From the NCBI GenBank assembly GCA_001773975.1, contig MEYI01000003.1, positions 1 to 7,838 on the forward strand: DNA of 7,838 bases. Direction: 5' to 3'. Positions 1 through 6,863 of the stretch are shown here, one piece after another. Position numbers and translations under genes: made by a program. Every line of letters begins with the position of its first letter. Within the stretch, counting starts at the first letter, position 1. The stretch comes from Candidatus Azambacteria bacterium RBG_16_47_10. Lineage in GTDB: Bacteria > Patescibacteriota > Minisyncoccia > GWC2-36-17 > WO2-46-25. The notes below the pieces were generated by a model that was not told the DNA's origin, did no database searches, and saw only the letters and a list, made by a program, of their open reading frames with translations.

Positions 1-1331
1 AATGGGTGGAGCAAAGATACGAGCGTGATCGCGAGCGGAGTGATTTTCCTTTTGAACGGCATATTTTTCGAGCGGTAGAGCTGAAGGGGAGGAGATTTGT
101 GTTTTCTGTTTCTCAGGATAAAGATGTTGCAAAAGAGACGGCAAAACGCGTGTACGCCGATACGGAAAAAATAAAAAAAGCATTGGAATCGGAGGATCAG
201 TGGCTCATGCATAAATACGATTGCGCCGCTTCGGATCCGGAGATGCGCCTCGCGCATTGTGCGGCAAAGCTTTCAGTGCAGCGCATGGTGGTACGGGATG
301 AATGGAAAAATGCGGAAGGGTTGTATGCGGGAATCCCGTGGTTTACGCAATTTTGGATGCGGGATTTTGCGATAGCGGCCGGGCAGCTTGATCCTGTTGA
401 TGCGCATGCGATCGTTATGCGCTATGTCGATGAATACGTGTCGACCGGAATGCTTCCCGGCCGTTCAGCCGGATCTATCGCATATGCGGATACCGAGTTG
501 TTTTTTTTCTGGCGCGTCAGACAGATGTATGATGCCGAAGCATTCACGGAAGAAGAGAAAAAAACCATTATATCGCTGCTGGTCACGTTTCTTGATAATG
601 AGCTTCCCAAGCGAACGCAGAATGGCCTTGTGACGAACGGGCCAAAGGAAACATGGATGGATACGGAGTACAAGGGGTCGTCGCGCGCCGGCTCCCGCGT
701 TGAGATCCAGGCGCTTGCATGTGCGGCATTTGCTTTTGCGGCGCGCGCGACGGGTGATACGAAATACGCTGACCAAGAACATGCCTTGCTGCGCACTGCG
801 CGCGAGGCGCTTTGGAACGGCACGGCGCTTGCCGATGGAGCAGGAGATCCCGATGTGCGCCCGAATTGTTTTCTTGCGTATCATGTGTATCCCGGTCTGC
901 TTTTGAAGCATGAATGGGAGAAAGCGTTTGAGTATACGCTCGGATCGTTATGGCTGCCATGGGGAGGTATTGCTACCATTGCAAAAGATCATCCTCTTTT
1001 TTGCGGTATTGATCGTGGATGCGAATACCCGAACCGAAGCTATCATCACGGCAATGCATGGTTTTTCATACATAACATCGCCGCGCGCGCACTGTATCGC
1101 GTGAATGATAAAAAATTCAAACCGTATATTGATGCGCTTCTGACAACAAGTTCACGGGATGTTCTATGGAGCGGGATCTTCGGCCATCATTCCGAAATAT
1201 CATCGGCGGAGCATTTTGCTCCGGCGGGATGTTTTGCGCAAAGCTGGTCCGCGGCGACATTGTGCGATGCGATCGACGCGATGATGGAGCGGAAGGGTGA
1301 TGCGGGATCCGAAGAGAAAAAGAAATCATAA
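1..1331 (+). CDS. Glycogen debranching enzyme-type glucosidase, C-terminal part (5' partial)
   Basis: This is the C-terminal catalytic region of an amylo-alpha-1,6-glucosidase-like protein (GDE_C type, an (alpha/alpha)6 glucosidase expected to remove alpha-1,6-linked glucose from glycogen or related alpha-glucans in the cytoplasm). The reading frame is open to the left edge, so the gene is cut by the window. The GTG at position 6 is only the first possible start inside it. Counting from that GTG (441 residues), family-type motifs are GIPWFTQFWMRDFAI (109-123, the P-W-F...RD signature), TWMD (216-219), RVEIQAL (231-237), YHHGNAWFF (346-354) and GCFAQSWSAA (408-417). D120 and D219 are good candidates for active-site acids, by analogy only. 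The first ~70 residues look like the end of the N-terminal beta-rich domain, whose bulk lies upstream. The C-terminus is lysine-rich. The pilC-like gene starts 4 bases after the stop, so the two are probably co-transcribed. Family call firm; exact substrate unknown. Confidence 0.85.
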   Translation, partial: WVEQRYERDRERSDFPFERHIFRAVELKGRRFVFSVSQDKDVAKETAKRVYADTEKIKKALESEDQWLMHKYDCAASDPEMRLAHCAAKLSVQRMVVRDEWKNAEGLYAGIPWFTQFWMRDFAIAAGQLDPVDAHAIVMRYVDEYVSTGMLPGRSAGSIAYADTELFFFWRVRQMYDAEAFTEEEKKTIISLLVTFLDNELPKRTQNGLVTNGPKETWMDTEYKGSSRAGSRVEIQALACAAFAFAARATGDTKYADQEHALLRTAREALWNGTALADGAGDPDVRPNCFLAYHVYPGLLLKHEWEKAFEYTLGSLWLPWGGIATIAKDHPLFCGIDRGCEYPNRSYHHGNAWFFIHNIAARALYRVNDKKFKPYIDALLTTSSRDVLWSGIFGHHSEISSAEHFAPAGCFAQSWSAATLCDAIDAMMERKGDAGSEEKKKS

Positions 1332-1335
1332 TAGT

Positions 1336-2367
1336 ATGCGTGTTTCTGATCGTGAGAAATTAGTGTTTACGAAAAACATCGCCGTGATGATCCGCGCGAG
1401 TATTCCGCTTGCGCAAGCGATGAAATCGCAGGCGGAACAGGCAACAAACCCGATATTTCGCGCGATATTGCGCGAAAGCGCACATGACATCGAGGCAGGA
1501 CAAAAGTTCTCTTTTGCGCTTGAAAAATACCCACGGGTTTTTTCCGGGTTTTATGTGCATGTGGTGCGCGCTGCGGAAAAAGCAGGGACGCTCGAGCATA
1601 ATCTTGAGTATCTCGCGGAACACATCGAGGCGAACATGGTATTTAAAAAAACGCTTGCATCGGCATTGATCTATCCCGCGTTTATTATGTCTGCGATCGC
1701 GGCTGTTGGGGTGTTGTTCGGATATTCGGTATTGCCGACCATTACCGAGCTGCTTTTGTCATTTGATGTCGAGCCGCCGCTTGCGACAAAAATAGTGTTA
1801 TTCGCATTGCTCGGGTTTCAGCGGTATGGCGTTGTTATTCTTTTAGGCATCATAGCGGCTGTGCTATCTACGTATGTGTACATACAAACTCCGCAGGGAA
1901 CGGATTTTTTTACGCGGATTCTTTTACATCTTCCCGTGCTGGGCGGTATTTTTCGCCGCGTGTATCTGGCGCAGTCGGCAAAGATCCTTGGAACATTGCT
2001 CAAAAGCGGCGTGCCTATTCATGAGTCGCTGGCGATCTTGGCGGACAGCATGGAGAATGCGACCTTTCGGGACGCGATACGAAGGATCGTTCCCGAAGTA
2101 TTAAAAGGAAATCCGATCTCTCCGTTTTTGCAAAAAAAACTATTCCCACCACTCTATGTACAAATGATTGAAGTGGGTGAGAAATCGGCGAGCATGGAAA
2201 AAAATCTTGATTTTTTGGCGGCGTTCTATCAAAAGGAAGTGGATCATAGCATGAAAAACATTCTCTCATTGCTTGAGCCGGTGCTCTTGATTATTGTCGG
2301 TGTTGCGGTACTATTGCTTGCATTAGCGATATTGGGACCTATCTATCAGACGATCGGCGACATATAG
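1336..2367 (+). CDS. Type II secretion/type IV pilus inner-membrane platform protein (GspF/PilC family)
   Basis: This is a polytopic inner-membrane platform protein of the T2SF family, which in type IV pilus and type II secretion machines sits under the pilus and couples it to the cytoplasmic ATPases. The 343-residue protein has the two tandem T2SF domains. Domain one (about 8-130) carries ASIPLAQAM (21-29) and EKAGTLEHNLEYLAEH (81-96). Domain two (about 212-340) carries the matching LLKSGVPIHESLAIL (221-235) and EVGEKSASMEKNL (269-281). Hydrophobic segments lie near 107-133, 152-173 and 311-335, the last with the usual EPVLLIIVG (314-322). Length is slightly below the typical ~400 residues because the N-terminal lead-in is short. 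The ATG at 1336 is preferred because it follows the upstream stop by 4 bases. The frame also allows GTG 1297 or ATG 1300 inside the previous gene, with GGAAGG placed too close to serve as a ribosome site. No pilin, PilB or PilT gene is visible beside it. Confidence 0.9.
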   Translation: MRVSDREKLVFTKNIAVMIRASIPLAQAMKSQAEQATNPIFRAILRESAHDIEAGQKFSFALEKYPRVFSGFYVHVVRAAEKAGTLEHNLEYLAEHIEANMVFKKTLASALIYPAFIMSAIAAVGVLFGYSVLPTITELLLSFDVEPPLATKIVLFALLGFQRYGVVILLGIIAAVLSTYVYIQTPQGTDFFTRILLHLPVLGGIFRRVYLAQSAKILGTLLKSGVPIHESLAILADSMENATFRDAIRRIVPEVLKGNPISPFLQKKLFPPLYVQMIEVGEKSASMEKNLDFLAAFYQKEVDHSMKNILSLLEPVLLIIVGVAVLLLALAILGPIYQTIGDI

Positions 2368-2391
2368 TGGACGTATCGCAATGGGAGATAT

Positions 2392-2473
2392 GCTGGGATG
2401 GCGGAATTGGCAGACGCGCCAGCCTTAGGAGCTGGTGGGGCAACCCGTGGGAGTTCAAGTCTCCCTCCCAGCA
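2392..2473 (+). tRNA. tRNA-Leu (anticodon UAG)
   Basis: A complete class II tRNA cloverleaf can be drawn. The acceptor stem gctggga (2392-2398) pairs with tcccagc (2466-2472), followed by discriminator A at 2473. The D-stem is gcg/cgc (2401-2403 with 2415-2417). The anticodon stem ccagc/gctgg (2419-2423 with 2431-2435) encloses loop cttagga with anticodon TAG at 2426-2428. A variable arm with a ggg/ccc stem (about 2436-2448) and a T-arm gggag-ttcaagt-ctccc (2449-2465) complete it. The long variable arm and the UAG anticodon identify leucine, reading CUN codons. CCA is not encoded (CAC follows the discriminator), so the tail must be added by a nucleotidyltransferase. It lies 24 bases after the GspF/PilC stop and 8 bases before the next start codon. 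A TATAGT hexamer at 2363-2368 could be a -10 box, but no good -35 is seen. Confidence 0.97.
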
Positions 2474-2481
2474 CACATGAT

Positions 2482-3537
2482 ATGGGAAAATTTATTATAT
2501 TGGCTGCAATAATAACCATTGTTTCTTTCGGACTTTTAAAGTACGCGCAAAAAAAACCTGCGCAAGATTTTTTGGATCATGCCGCTCAAAAAGAATTGAG
2601 TCCGGGTCAGCATGAATTCAGCATTGAACATGGAGGGATCAGTCGGCGGTACATCGTGTATCTCCCTATTTCATATAACAAGGCGAATGTAGCGCCGGTA
2701 ATTTTTAATTTTCACGGAGGCGGCGGAAATGCGGAATCGAATATATCGATGGCGAACATGAATGAAACCGCCGATAAGTACGGATTTATCGTTGTGTATC
2801 CGGAAGGGACAGGCGTGAAAATTTTTGGCAAGACCATTGCCGCATGGAATACCGGCACTGATGAGCGGATAGTTCATGTGGATGATGTTGGGTTTATTGC
2901 CGTAGTCATAGAAAAAATAAAAAGTGATTTTAATGGTAATCCCGCGCGGATCTATGCGACGGGTATTTCAAATGGCGCACAAATGGCATATCGCCTTGCC
3001 TGCGAGCTTTCGGGAACGATAGCTGCGATCGCTCCCGTCGCCGCGCAAGGCGTAACCGCGCCGTGCAATTCGCAACGGCCTATGCCGATAATGCATTTTC
3101 ACGGGACTGAGGATATGTGCGCTCCGTATGCCGGAGGGATATGCGGAGGGTGCATTCAAAAATATTTTAAAGCAACTATTGGAATTGAAATAAAACAAGT
3201 TCAGTTTCAATGCGACCCGGTTCCTGAGTATATAAAAAAATGGATAACGATCAACCGTATCGCCGATACAGCGCCGCATATTGTGTATCAGAATAATTCA
3301 GCGCAATGCATAGCGTATGGAAAAGACGAGCCAGGCGAGGTTGTGTTATGCACTGTGGATGGAATGGGACATACATGGCCCGGGGGAACGTATGGAATCC
3401 CTTGCGAAGGAGGATTAGATGCAAAGAAATGCCGGCAATGGATATCCGTTGTGGGAAAGCTTAATGCCGATATTTCCGCCAACGAAATCATGTGGGAGTT
3501 CTTCAAAAAACACGATCTTTTTGAAAAAGTAAAATAA
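2482..3537 (+). CDS. Exported PHB-depolymerase-family (LpqC-type) esterase, alpha/beta hydrolase
   Basis: This 351-residue protein belongs to the PHB depolymerase/feruloyl-esterase-like alpha/beta hydrolases, which cleave ester bonds in polymers or small esters. The oxyanion-hole HGGGG is at 78-82, the nucleophile elbow GISNG at 161-165 (Ser163), the likely acid Asp211 in HFHGTED, and the base His297 in GMGHTWPGG, a hallmark of this family. Residues 4-19 form a hydrophobic N-terminal segment followed by KYAQKK, so it is either a signal peptide or a membrane anchor. No lipobox is seen. Ten cysteines (174, 195, 213, 221, 224, 244, 276, 290, 308, 317), all in the second half, suggest disulfides and fit an extracytoplasmic location. 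The frame stays open upstream to an ATG at 2398, but that stretch is the tRNA. ATG 2482 is the first start after it and places the hydrophobic segment at the N-terminus. No Shine-Dalgarno is present. Substrate is unknown; a true PHB role is unlikely in a CPR-type cell. Confidence 0.88.
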   Translation: MGKFIILAAIITIVSFGLLKYAQKKPAQDFLDHAAQKELSPGQHEFSIEHGGISRRYIVYLPISYNKANVAPVIFNFHGGGGNAESNISMANMNETADKYGFIVVYPEGTGVKIFGKTIAAWNTGTDERIVHVDDVGFIAVVIEKIKSDFNGNPARIYATGISNGAQMAYRLACELSGTIAAIAPVAAQGVTAPCNSQRPMPIMHFHGTEDMCAPYAGGICGGCIQKYFKATIGIEIKQVQFQCDPVPEYIKKWITINRIADTAPHIVYQNNSAQCIAYGKDEPGEVVLCTVDGMGHTWPGGTYGIPCEGGLDAKKCRQWISVVGKLNADISANEIMWEFFKKHDLFEKVK

Positions 3538-3573
3538 ATCATCCATACATGTGTAGTATCTTTTATCGGGCCA

Positions 3574-3602
3574 TTTCCATTTTTAGGTGTTTCTGGTAAA
3601 AT
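3574..3602 (+). promoter_or_regulatory. Likely promoter of the DedA-like gene (extended -10)
   Basis: A -35-like TTTCCA (3574-3579) is separated by 17 bases from TAAAAT (3597-3602), which is preceded by TGG and so makes an extended -10 (TGnTAAAAT). Transcription would begin near 3609, only a few bases before the ATG at 3615, so the message would be almost leaderless. It is the best promoter-like sequence in the 77-base gap after the esterase gene. No clear terminator hairpin is seen in that gap. Confidence 0.5.
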
Positions 3603-3614
3603 GTGACGGCGCCC

Positions 3615-4217
3615 ATGGAGACATTTTTCACCAATTTTTCAGAGGTTCATCGTTTTCTCACTTATCTTCTCATCTTCGGGGGAATTTTTATCGAGGGGGA
3701 GATCGTGCTTATCATAGCGGGCGTTTTGATCCGGGCGGGGAACATCGACTTTTTCGATACGATTATCATTGCTTTTATCGGAACGGTTGCGCACGATATT
3801 TTTTATTGGCAGCTCGGACGGTGGTTTTTTGCATCTCAAAAAGACAGGTTTTTCTTTCTCAATGTCGGGAAGCTCGGCCCATTTCTCACGAAGATCCATA
3901 AAAATGACAGCTACATCTTCACGTCTAAATTTACCTGGGCATTTAACCGCCTTATCTTGATCGCGAGCGGATATGGGAATATGCCGATGCGGAAGCTGTT
4001 GCGCCATGCCGTCCCGGCCGCTTTTATATGGGTCGTCACGCTGGTGTCGTTGGGGTATATATTTGCCGATAAAACCGATCTTTTAAAAAAGAATATTACA
4101 ACGATCATTTTTTCCATCACTCTGTTTGTGGTCGTTCTGTATATTCTTGAGAATGTATTTCAGCGAACGCTATCATTTAAGAAAATAAAAAACGAAGACA
4201 TCTCTGAAAAAATATGA
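3615..4217 (+). CDS. DedA-like (SNARE-associated/VTT domain) integral membrane protein
   Basis: This is a 200-residue membrane protein resembling the DedA family, whose characterised members act in lipid scrambling or transport and membrane homeostasis. Features in family order are an N-terminal re-entrant/hydrophobic stretch (13-40) containing FIEGEIVLIIAG, a second hydrophobic stretch (47-66) running into GTVAHDIFYWQLGRW (56-70), the segment SKFTWAFNRLILIASGYGNM (104-123), and two C-terminal hydrophobic helices (about 131-150 and 161-178). The usual G-R-F-x-P-x-x-R pattern is altered: Lys105 stands at the first arginine position and the proline is missing, while Arg112 is kept, so this is a divergent member. 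ATG 3615 was chosen over GTG 3603, because 3603 abuts the -10 box and would lie upstream of the predicted transcript start. No Shine-Dalgarno is present. The transported lipid or ion cannot be read from the sequence. Confidence 0.8.
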   Translation: METFFTNFSEVHRFLTYLLIFGGIFIEGEIVLIIAGVLIRAGNIDFFDTIIIAFIGTVAHDIFYWQLGRWFFASQKDRFFFLNVGKLGPFLTKIHKNDSYIFTSKFTWAFNRLILIASGYGNMPMRKLLRHAVPAAFIWVVTLVSLGYIFADKTDLLKKNITTIIFSITLFVVVLYILENVFQRTLSFKKIKNEDISEKI

Positions 4218-4251
4218 AAAAGGCGGCCATAGCTTTGATAGTATTTTTATA

Positions 4252-4494
4252 ATGATACTTTTTACCGCATACGCGAATAAAAAATTCGATATTTTAAAGC
4301 GCCACGGATGCGTCATTACCCGTGAAAGTGTGTGTGATGCGGTGGGGAGTGTGTTGGGTGAGGAAGCGACAGGGCAGAAGCTTTTTTTTGCAGAAAAAAA
4401 GACCGATCAAGGATATGCAGTGCGTGTCGCGTATCGCACAGAGGCGGGAGTTGCGCGCGTTATCACTTTTTATCCCGTTTCACGCAATGACTAA
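4252..4494 (+). CDS. DUF4258-like small protein, putative toxin of a toxin-antitoxin pair
   Basis: This 80-residue protein has the layout of DUF4258-like proteins: FTAYANKKFDILKRHG (4-19) at the N-terminus, a helix ITRESVCDAVGSVL, then the strands QKLFFAEKK, YAVRVAYRT and VARVITFYPVSR. Proteins of this shape resemble RelE/HicA-size toxins and are often followed by a DUF2283 partner, as here. The stop overlaps the downstream start by 8 bases, pointing to translational coupling. ATG 4252 is preferred because it preserves the conserved N-terminal motif. It overlaps a perfect TATAAT (4248-4253) that lacks a matching -35 and would place the transcript start after the codon, so I treat that hexamer as doubtful. 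Transcription may come from the DedA gene 34 bases upstream. Toxicity and target are inferred from family and context only. Confidence 0.7.
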   Translation: MILFTAYANKKFDILKRHGCVITRESVCDAVGSVLGEEATGQKLFFAEKKTDQGYAVRVAYRTEAGVARVITFYPVSRND

Positions 4495-4717
4495 CCAAGA
4501 AAGCAAAATAACATACGATCCCGATGCCGATGTTTTGGCATGGGAAATGAATGACAGGACTATCGCATATGCGAAGGAAGTAAAAGGCATTGTTATTCAT
4601 TTTTCTCCGCATCATGTGCCGGTGCTCGTGGAGGTTTTAGAAGCAACGCAATTTCTTGCGAAAACAAAAGATTTCACCCGCATCATGCAGGAGCTTGGTA
4701 TTGCCGTTCCTAAGTAA
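4487..4717 (+). CDS. DUF2283-family small protein, putative antitoxin
   Basis: This 76-residue protein matches the DUF2283 pattern: ITYDPDADVLAWEM (8-21) at the N-terminus (I-x-Y-D-x-x-x-D-V-L), then KGIVIHFS (33-40), then VPVLVEVLEATQFL (44-57) and a short helical tail ending in GIAVPK. The frame is open farther upstream (to 4322), but that part lies out of frame inside the DUF4258-like gene and has no family similarity. ATG 4487 starts exactly at the domain and overlaps the upstream stop as ATGACTAA. No ribosome site precedes it, so it likely depends on coupling to the upstream gene. By analogy it would bind and neutralise the upstream protein and possibly autoregulate; no DNA-binding motif is evident. 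Its stop lies 2 bases from the stop of the convergent VanW gene. Confidence 0.72.
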   Translation: MTNQESKITYDPDADVLAWEMNDRTIAYAKEVKGIVIHFSPHHVPVLVEVLEATQFLAKTKDFTRIMQELGIAVPK

Positions 4718-4719
4718 TA

Positions 4720-6420
4720 TCATTCGAGAGGGTTTTTTTGGATCACTTCTTTTTTTGGAGAACGATAGCTCGAGGTGAATGTTTTCGTTGTGATCAGTGT
4801 GTCGTCTTTATATATCTCTTGCGTGAGTTTTGCTTTTAATGATCCGTCCGGTTTTTTATCATATTCTATCGGGCCGATCACTTTTGTTTCTCGTCCATCG
4901 GAGGTTCCATAAAATTCAAAATATAATTTTGAACCCACGATCCTTGTTTGCACAAGAATATATGACGGAGTGTTATTGATGAAGCGGAGATCAGGATGCG
5001 GGCTGTAGACCGCTGCGTCAAATCCCTGCGGATTATAGTACGAAACAGGAAGACTGTGAGGAGCGCGCTCAGTGATCGTGAGGCCGGAATATATCGCGGC
5101 GCGAAACATCGTGGTGGAAACCTGACAGAGCCCGCCGCCGTATTCTTTTACGAGATCGCCGCCGTTTTTAATGACCAGTGCAGATTGATACCCCTCTTTT
5201 GCTCCGACATCACCGATCGTATTCATAAAGGAAAATTCTTCCCCCGGTTTGATAAGAACCCCGTTTAATTTTTCAGCGCCGAGTTTGATGTTGAAAATGC
5301 GGGATGCGGGGGATCCTGAGAAATCGGATTCCCCTTTACCCAAAAGCGAAATGAGTCCGAGATTTTCAATTGTTTCCGTTCTGATCTCAGGGAGTATTAC
5401 GTTTGCCGCAAGATCAATACGCGTACTCTCGGCGCGGATACCATCTCTGATGAGCTCACTGCTTTTCTCAATATCAAGTTCCATGCCGTCTCGTGATATG
5501 GCAAATTCTTTCGCTTTTCCGTTTTGCACGGTGAGCACGGCATTACGAGGTTTGCTATTAATGGACGGGGCGATCTGCGCCAGAAAAGCGCGTATCTCGT
5601 TCTGGTTCGCATCGAGGTATGCTTCATTATCGCGATACCCGGCGGTAATGATGTCCTTCATTTGTTCTTTTGTGATCTGATAGTGCACGTCACGCGGTGT
5701 GTGTGTATTCACCGGATTTCCCGGTTCGGCGAGTATAAGTGTAATAGGTGCTTGATCGATGATAACGTTTGCCTTGACGATAACATGGGCAAGCATAGGG
5801 GCGGTGATGAGAGGGTCGTCATTTTGCATTGAGAGAGTGATAGATCGTTCCGAGGAGTGCAGTGCAATGTTTAAGAGGTCATATTTTAACTTGCTTTTAT
5901 TGAGAATGGTGCCGGCGCGCGCCTCTGTTGCTTCAAAACGATGCAACACATCATTAAAGCGCAGCGATGCATCGATCGCTGTACGATTGAGTGAAGCGAA
6001 AGCGGTATCCGTGTGCGCGGCAAATCGTTCTTCATCTATATCTACAGTAAAAGGGATTGTTGTTCCAGATATCATGGACCGCGCGCGACCCATGATAGTG
6101 CGCATGATATTTGGTTCCCGTCCGATCGCGTACGCATTGCGCGCGGTCGCATCTGCATCGAATATTATCCCGATGTCGTGCGGGGCGAATGTCCATGTTT
6201 TTTCGTTATAGGCCAGGGTGATCTTTCCGTATTCGTAAAATGCCGCTTTTTGTGCGATGACCGCTCGCGCCTCTTCGATTGTTTTTCCCCCCAGTGATGT
6301 TTCGTTCACGGAGACGCCGGGAACGATCGTATCAGATGTATTGAACGCAATGACCGCGTATCCTCCGGAAATGGGTACGATGATCGTTATGATTCCCCAG
6401 ATAAGTACGCGCAACAGCAT
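4720..6420 (-). CDS. VanW-domain cell-wall protein with peptidoglycan-binding repeats (YoaR-like)
   Basis: This 566-residue envelope protein starts with one membrane anchor (3-26), so most of it should be outside the membrane. The start of the external part, IVPGVSVNETSLGGKTIEEA (32-51), is the usual lead-in to the PG_binding_4-type repeats. One repeat spans about 65-180, and a second (about 240-345) begins near YQITKEQMKDIITAGY. The VanW domain covers about 372-505, with RIFNIKLGAEKLNG (374-387), IKPGEEFSFMNTIG (390-403), the signature GGGLCQVSTTMFRAA (428-442) and YYNPQGFDAAVYSPHPDLRF (461-480). The tail (506-566) is polar and lacks a G5 domain. VanW function is poorly defined; the family is linked to vancomycin-resistance clusters and cell-wall binding, but no resistance genes are present here, so a housekeeping wall role is more likely. 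It starts 1 base after the Hsp20 stop with no Shine-Dalgarno, which implies coupling within the operon. Confidence 0.9.
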   Translation of the reverse strand: MLLRVLIWGIITIIVPISGGYAVIAFNTSDTIVPGVSVNETSLGGKTIEEARAVIAQKAAFYEYGKITLAYNEKTWTFAPHDIGIIFDADATARNAYAIGREPNIMRTIMGRARSMISGTTIPFTVDIDEERFAAHTDTAFASLNRTAIDASLRFNDVLHRFEATEARAGTILNKSKLKYDLLNIALHSSERSITLSMQNDDPLITAPMLAHVIVKANVIIDQAPITLILAEPGNPVNTHTPRDVHYQITKEQMKDIITAGYRDNEAYLDANQNEIRAFLAQIAPSINSKPRNAVLTVQNGKAKEFAISRDGMELDIEKSSELIRDGIRAESTRIDLAANVILPEIRTETIENLGLISLLGKGESDFSGSPASRIFNIKLGAEKLNGVLIKPGEEFSFMNTIGDVGAKEGYQSALVIKNGGDLVKEYGGGLCQVSTTMFRAAIYSGLTITERAPHSLPVSYYNPQGFDAAVYSPHPDLRFINNTPSYILVQTRIVGSKLYFEFYGTSDGRETKVIGPIEYDKKPDGSLKAKLTQEIYKDDTLITTKTFTSSYRSPKKEVIQKNPLE

Positions 6421-6421
6421 G

Positions 6422-6859
6422 TCAGTTTTCGCTAATGGTAATGGATCCCCTTTCTTCTTTTGGAATGCGAATGGTGAGAATGCCGTTTTTTAATGTCGCC
6501 TTTATCGTGTCCCCATGACCGTTATCAGGGAGGATCATCGAGCGCGAAAATGGGCCGAAATAACACTCGCGATAGTAATAATCATGCGGGGGTATCGTGT
6601 CGGTTTCGGTGCGTACACCGCGAATGGTCAGTGTATCGTTTGTCAGGCTTATCTCCAGGTCTTCCGAGCGAACTCCGGCGATCAGCGCTTTAATGATCAG
6701 CTCATTTTCCGTTCGATATACATCAAAAGGGCATTGTTCGGTATCGATCGGTCTTTTTTCGTTATGATGTGTTTTGGCAGGAATGGTTTTTTTCGAAGCC
6801 GGCAGAGGTGCTCCTTTTCCGCCCTCGGTAAGTCGGCTAAAAAACGATCGTTTTTCCAT
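6422..6859 (-). CDS. Hsp20/alpha-crystallin small heat-shock protein
   Basis: This is an ATP-independent holdase chaperone of the Hsp20 family, 145 residues long. A basic, disordered N-terminal arm (1-40) precedes the alpha-crystallin domain (about 44-135): FDVYRTENELIIKALIAGV (45-63), EDLEISLTNDTLTIRG (66-81), YYYRECYFGPFSRSMILP (94-111) and the A-x-x-x-N-G-x-L-x-I signature ATLKNGILTIRIPK (121-134). The C-terminal ITI (140-142) is the I-x-I motif used for oligomer assembly. The frame is open upstream to 6967, but those 36 codons lie inside the prsW-like gene, and ATG 6859 is the first start after the prsW stop (4-base gap). No ribosome site is seen. It sits between a PrsW-like protease and a VanW protein, so it is probably expressed as part of a stress or envelope operon. 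No CIRCE element (TTAGCACTC-type) is visible. Confidence 0.92.
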   Translation of the reverse strand: MEKRSFFSRLTEGGKGAPLPASKKTIPAKTHHNEKRPIDTEQCPFDVYRTENELIIKALIAGVRSEDLEISLTNDTLTIRGVRTETDTIPPHDYYYRECYFGPFSRSMILPDNGHGDTIKATLKNGILTIRIPKEERGSITISEN

Positions 6860-6863
6860 AGTT

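Noticed and set aside
2363..2368. TATAGT as a promoter for tRNA-Leu.
   Set aside because: It overlaps the stop codon of the GspF/PilC gene and lacks a -35 at normal spacing; it is possible but too weak to list as a feature.
3538..3573. Terminator after the esterase gene.
   Set aside because: Only a 4-base stem (atac/gtat) can be drawn, with no good T-run directly after it.
4248..4253. Perfect TATAAT overlapping the start codon of the DUF4258-like gene.
   Set aside because: There is no -35 at normal spacing (TTGATA at 4235-4240 is only 7 bases away), and transcription from it would begin after the start codon.
5249..5680. A 143-codon plus-strand frame inside the VanW gene, and similar long opposite-strand frames elsewhere.
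   Set aside because: They are antisense to clearly recognised genes, have low-complexity serine-rich translations and match no known family pattern.
4720..6420. VanW gene as part of a vancomycin-resistance cluster.
   Set aside because: No VanA/B ligase, VanH, VanX or VanS/VanR-type gene is nearby; VanW-domain proteins with PG-binding repeats are common outside resistance clusters.
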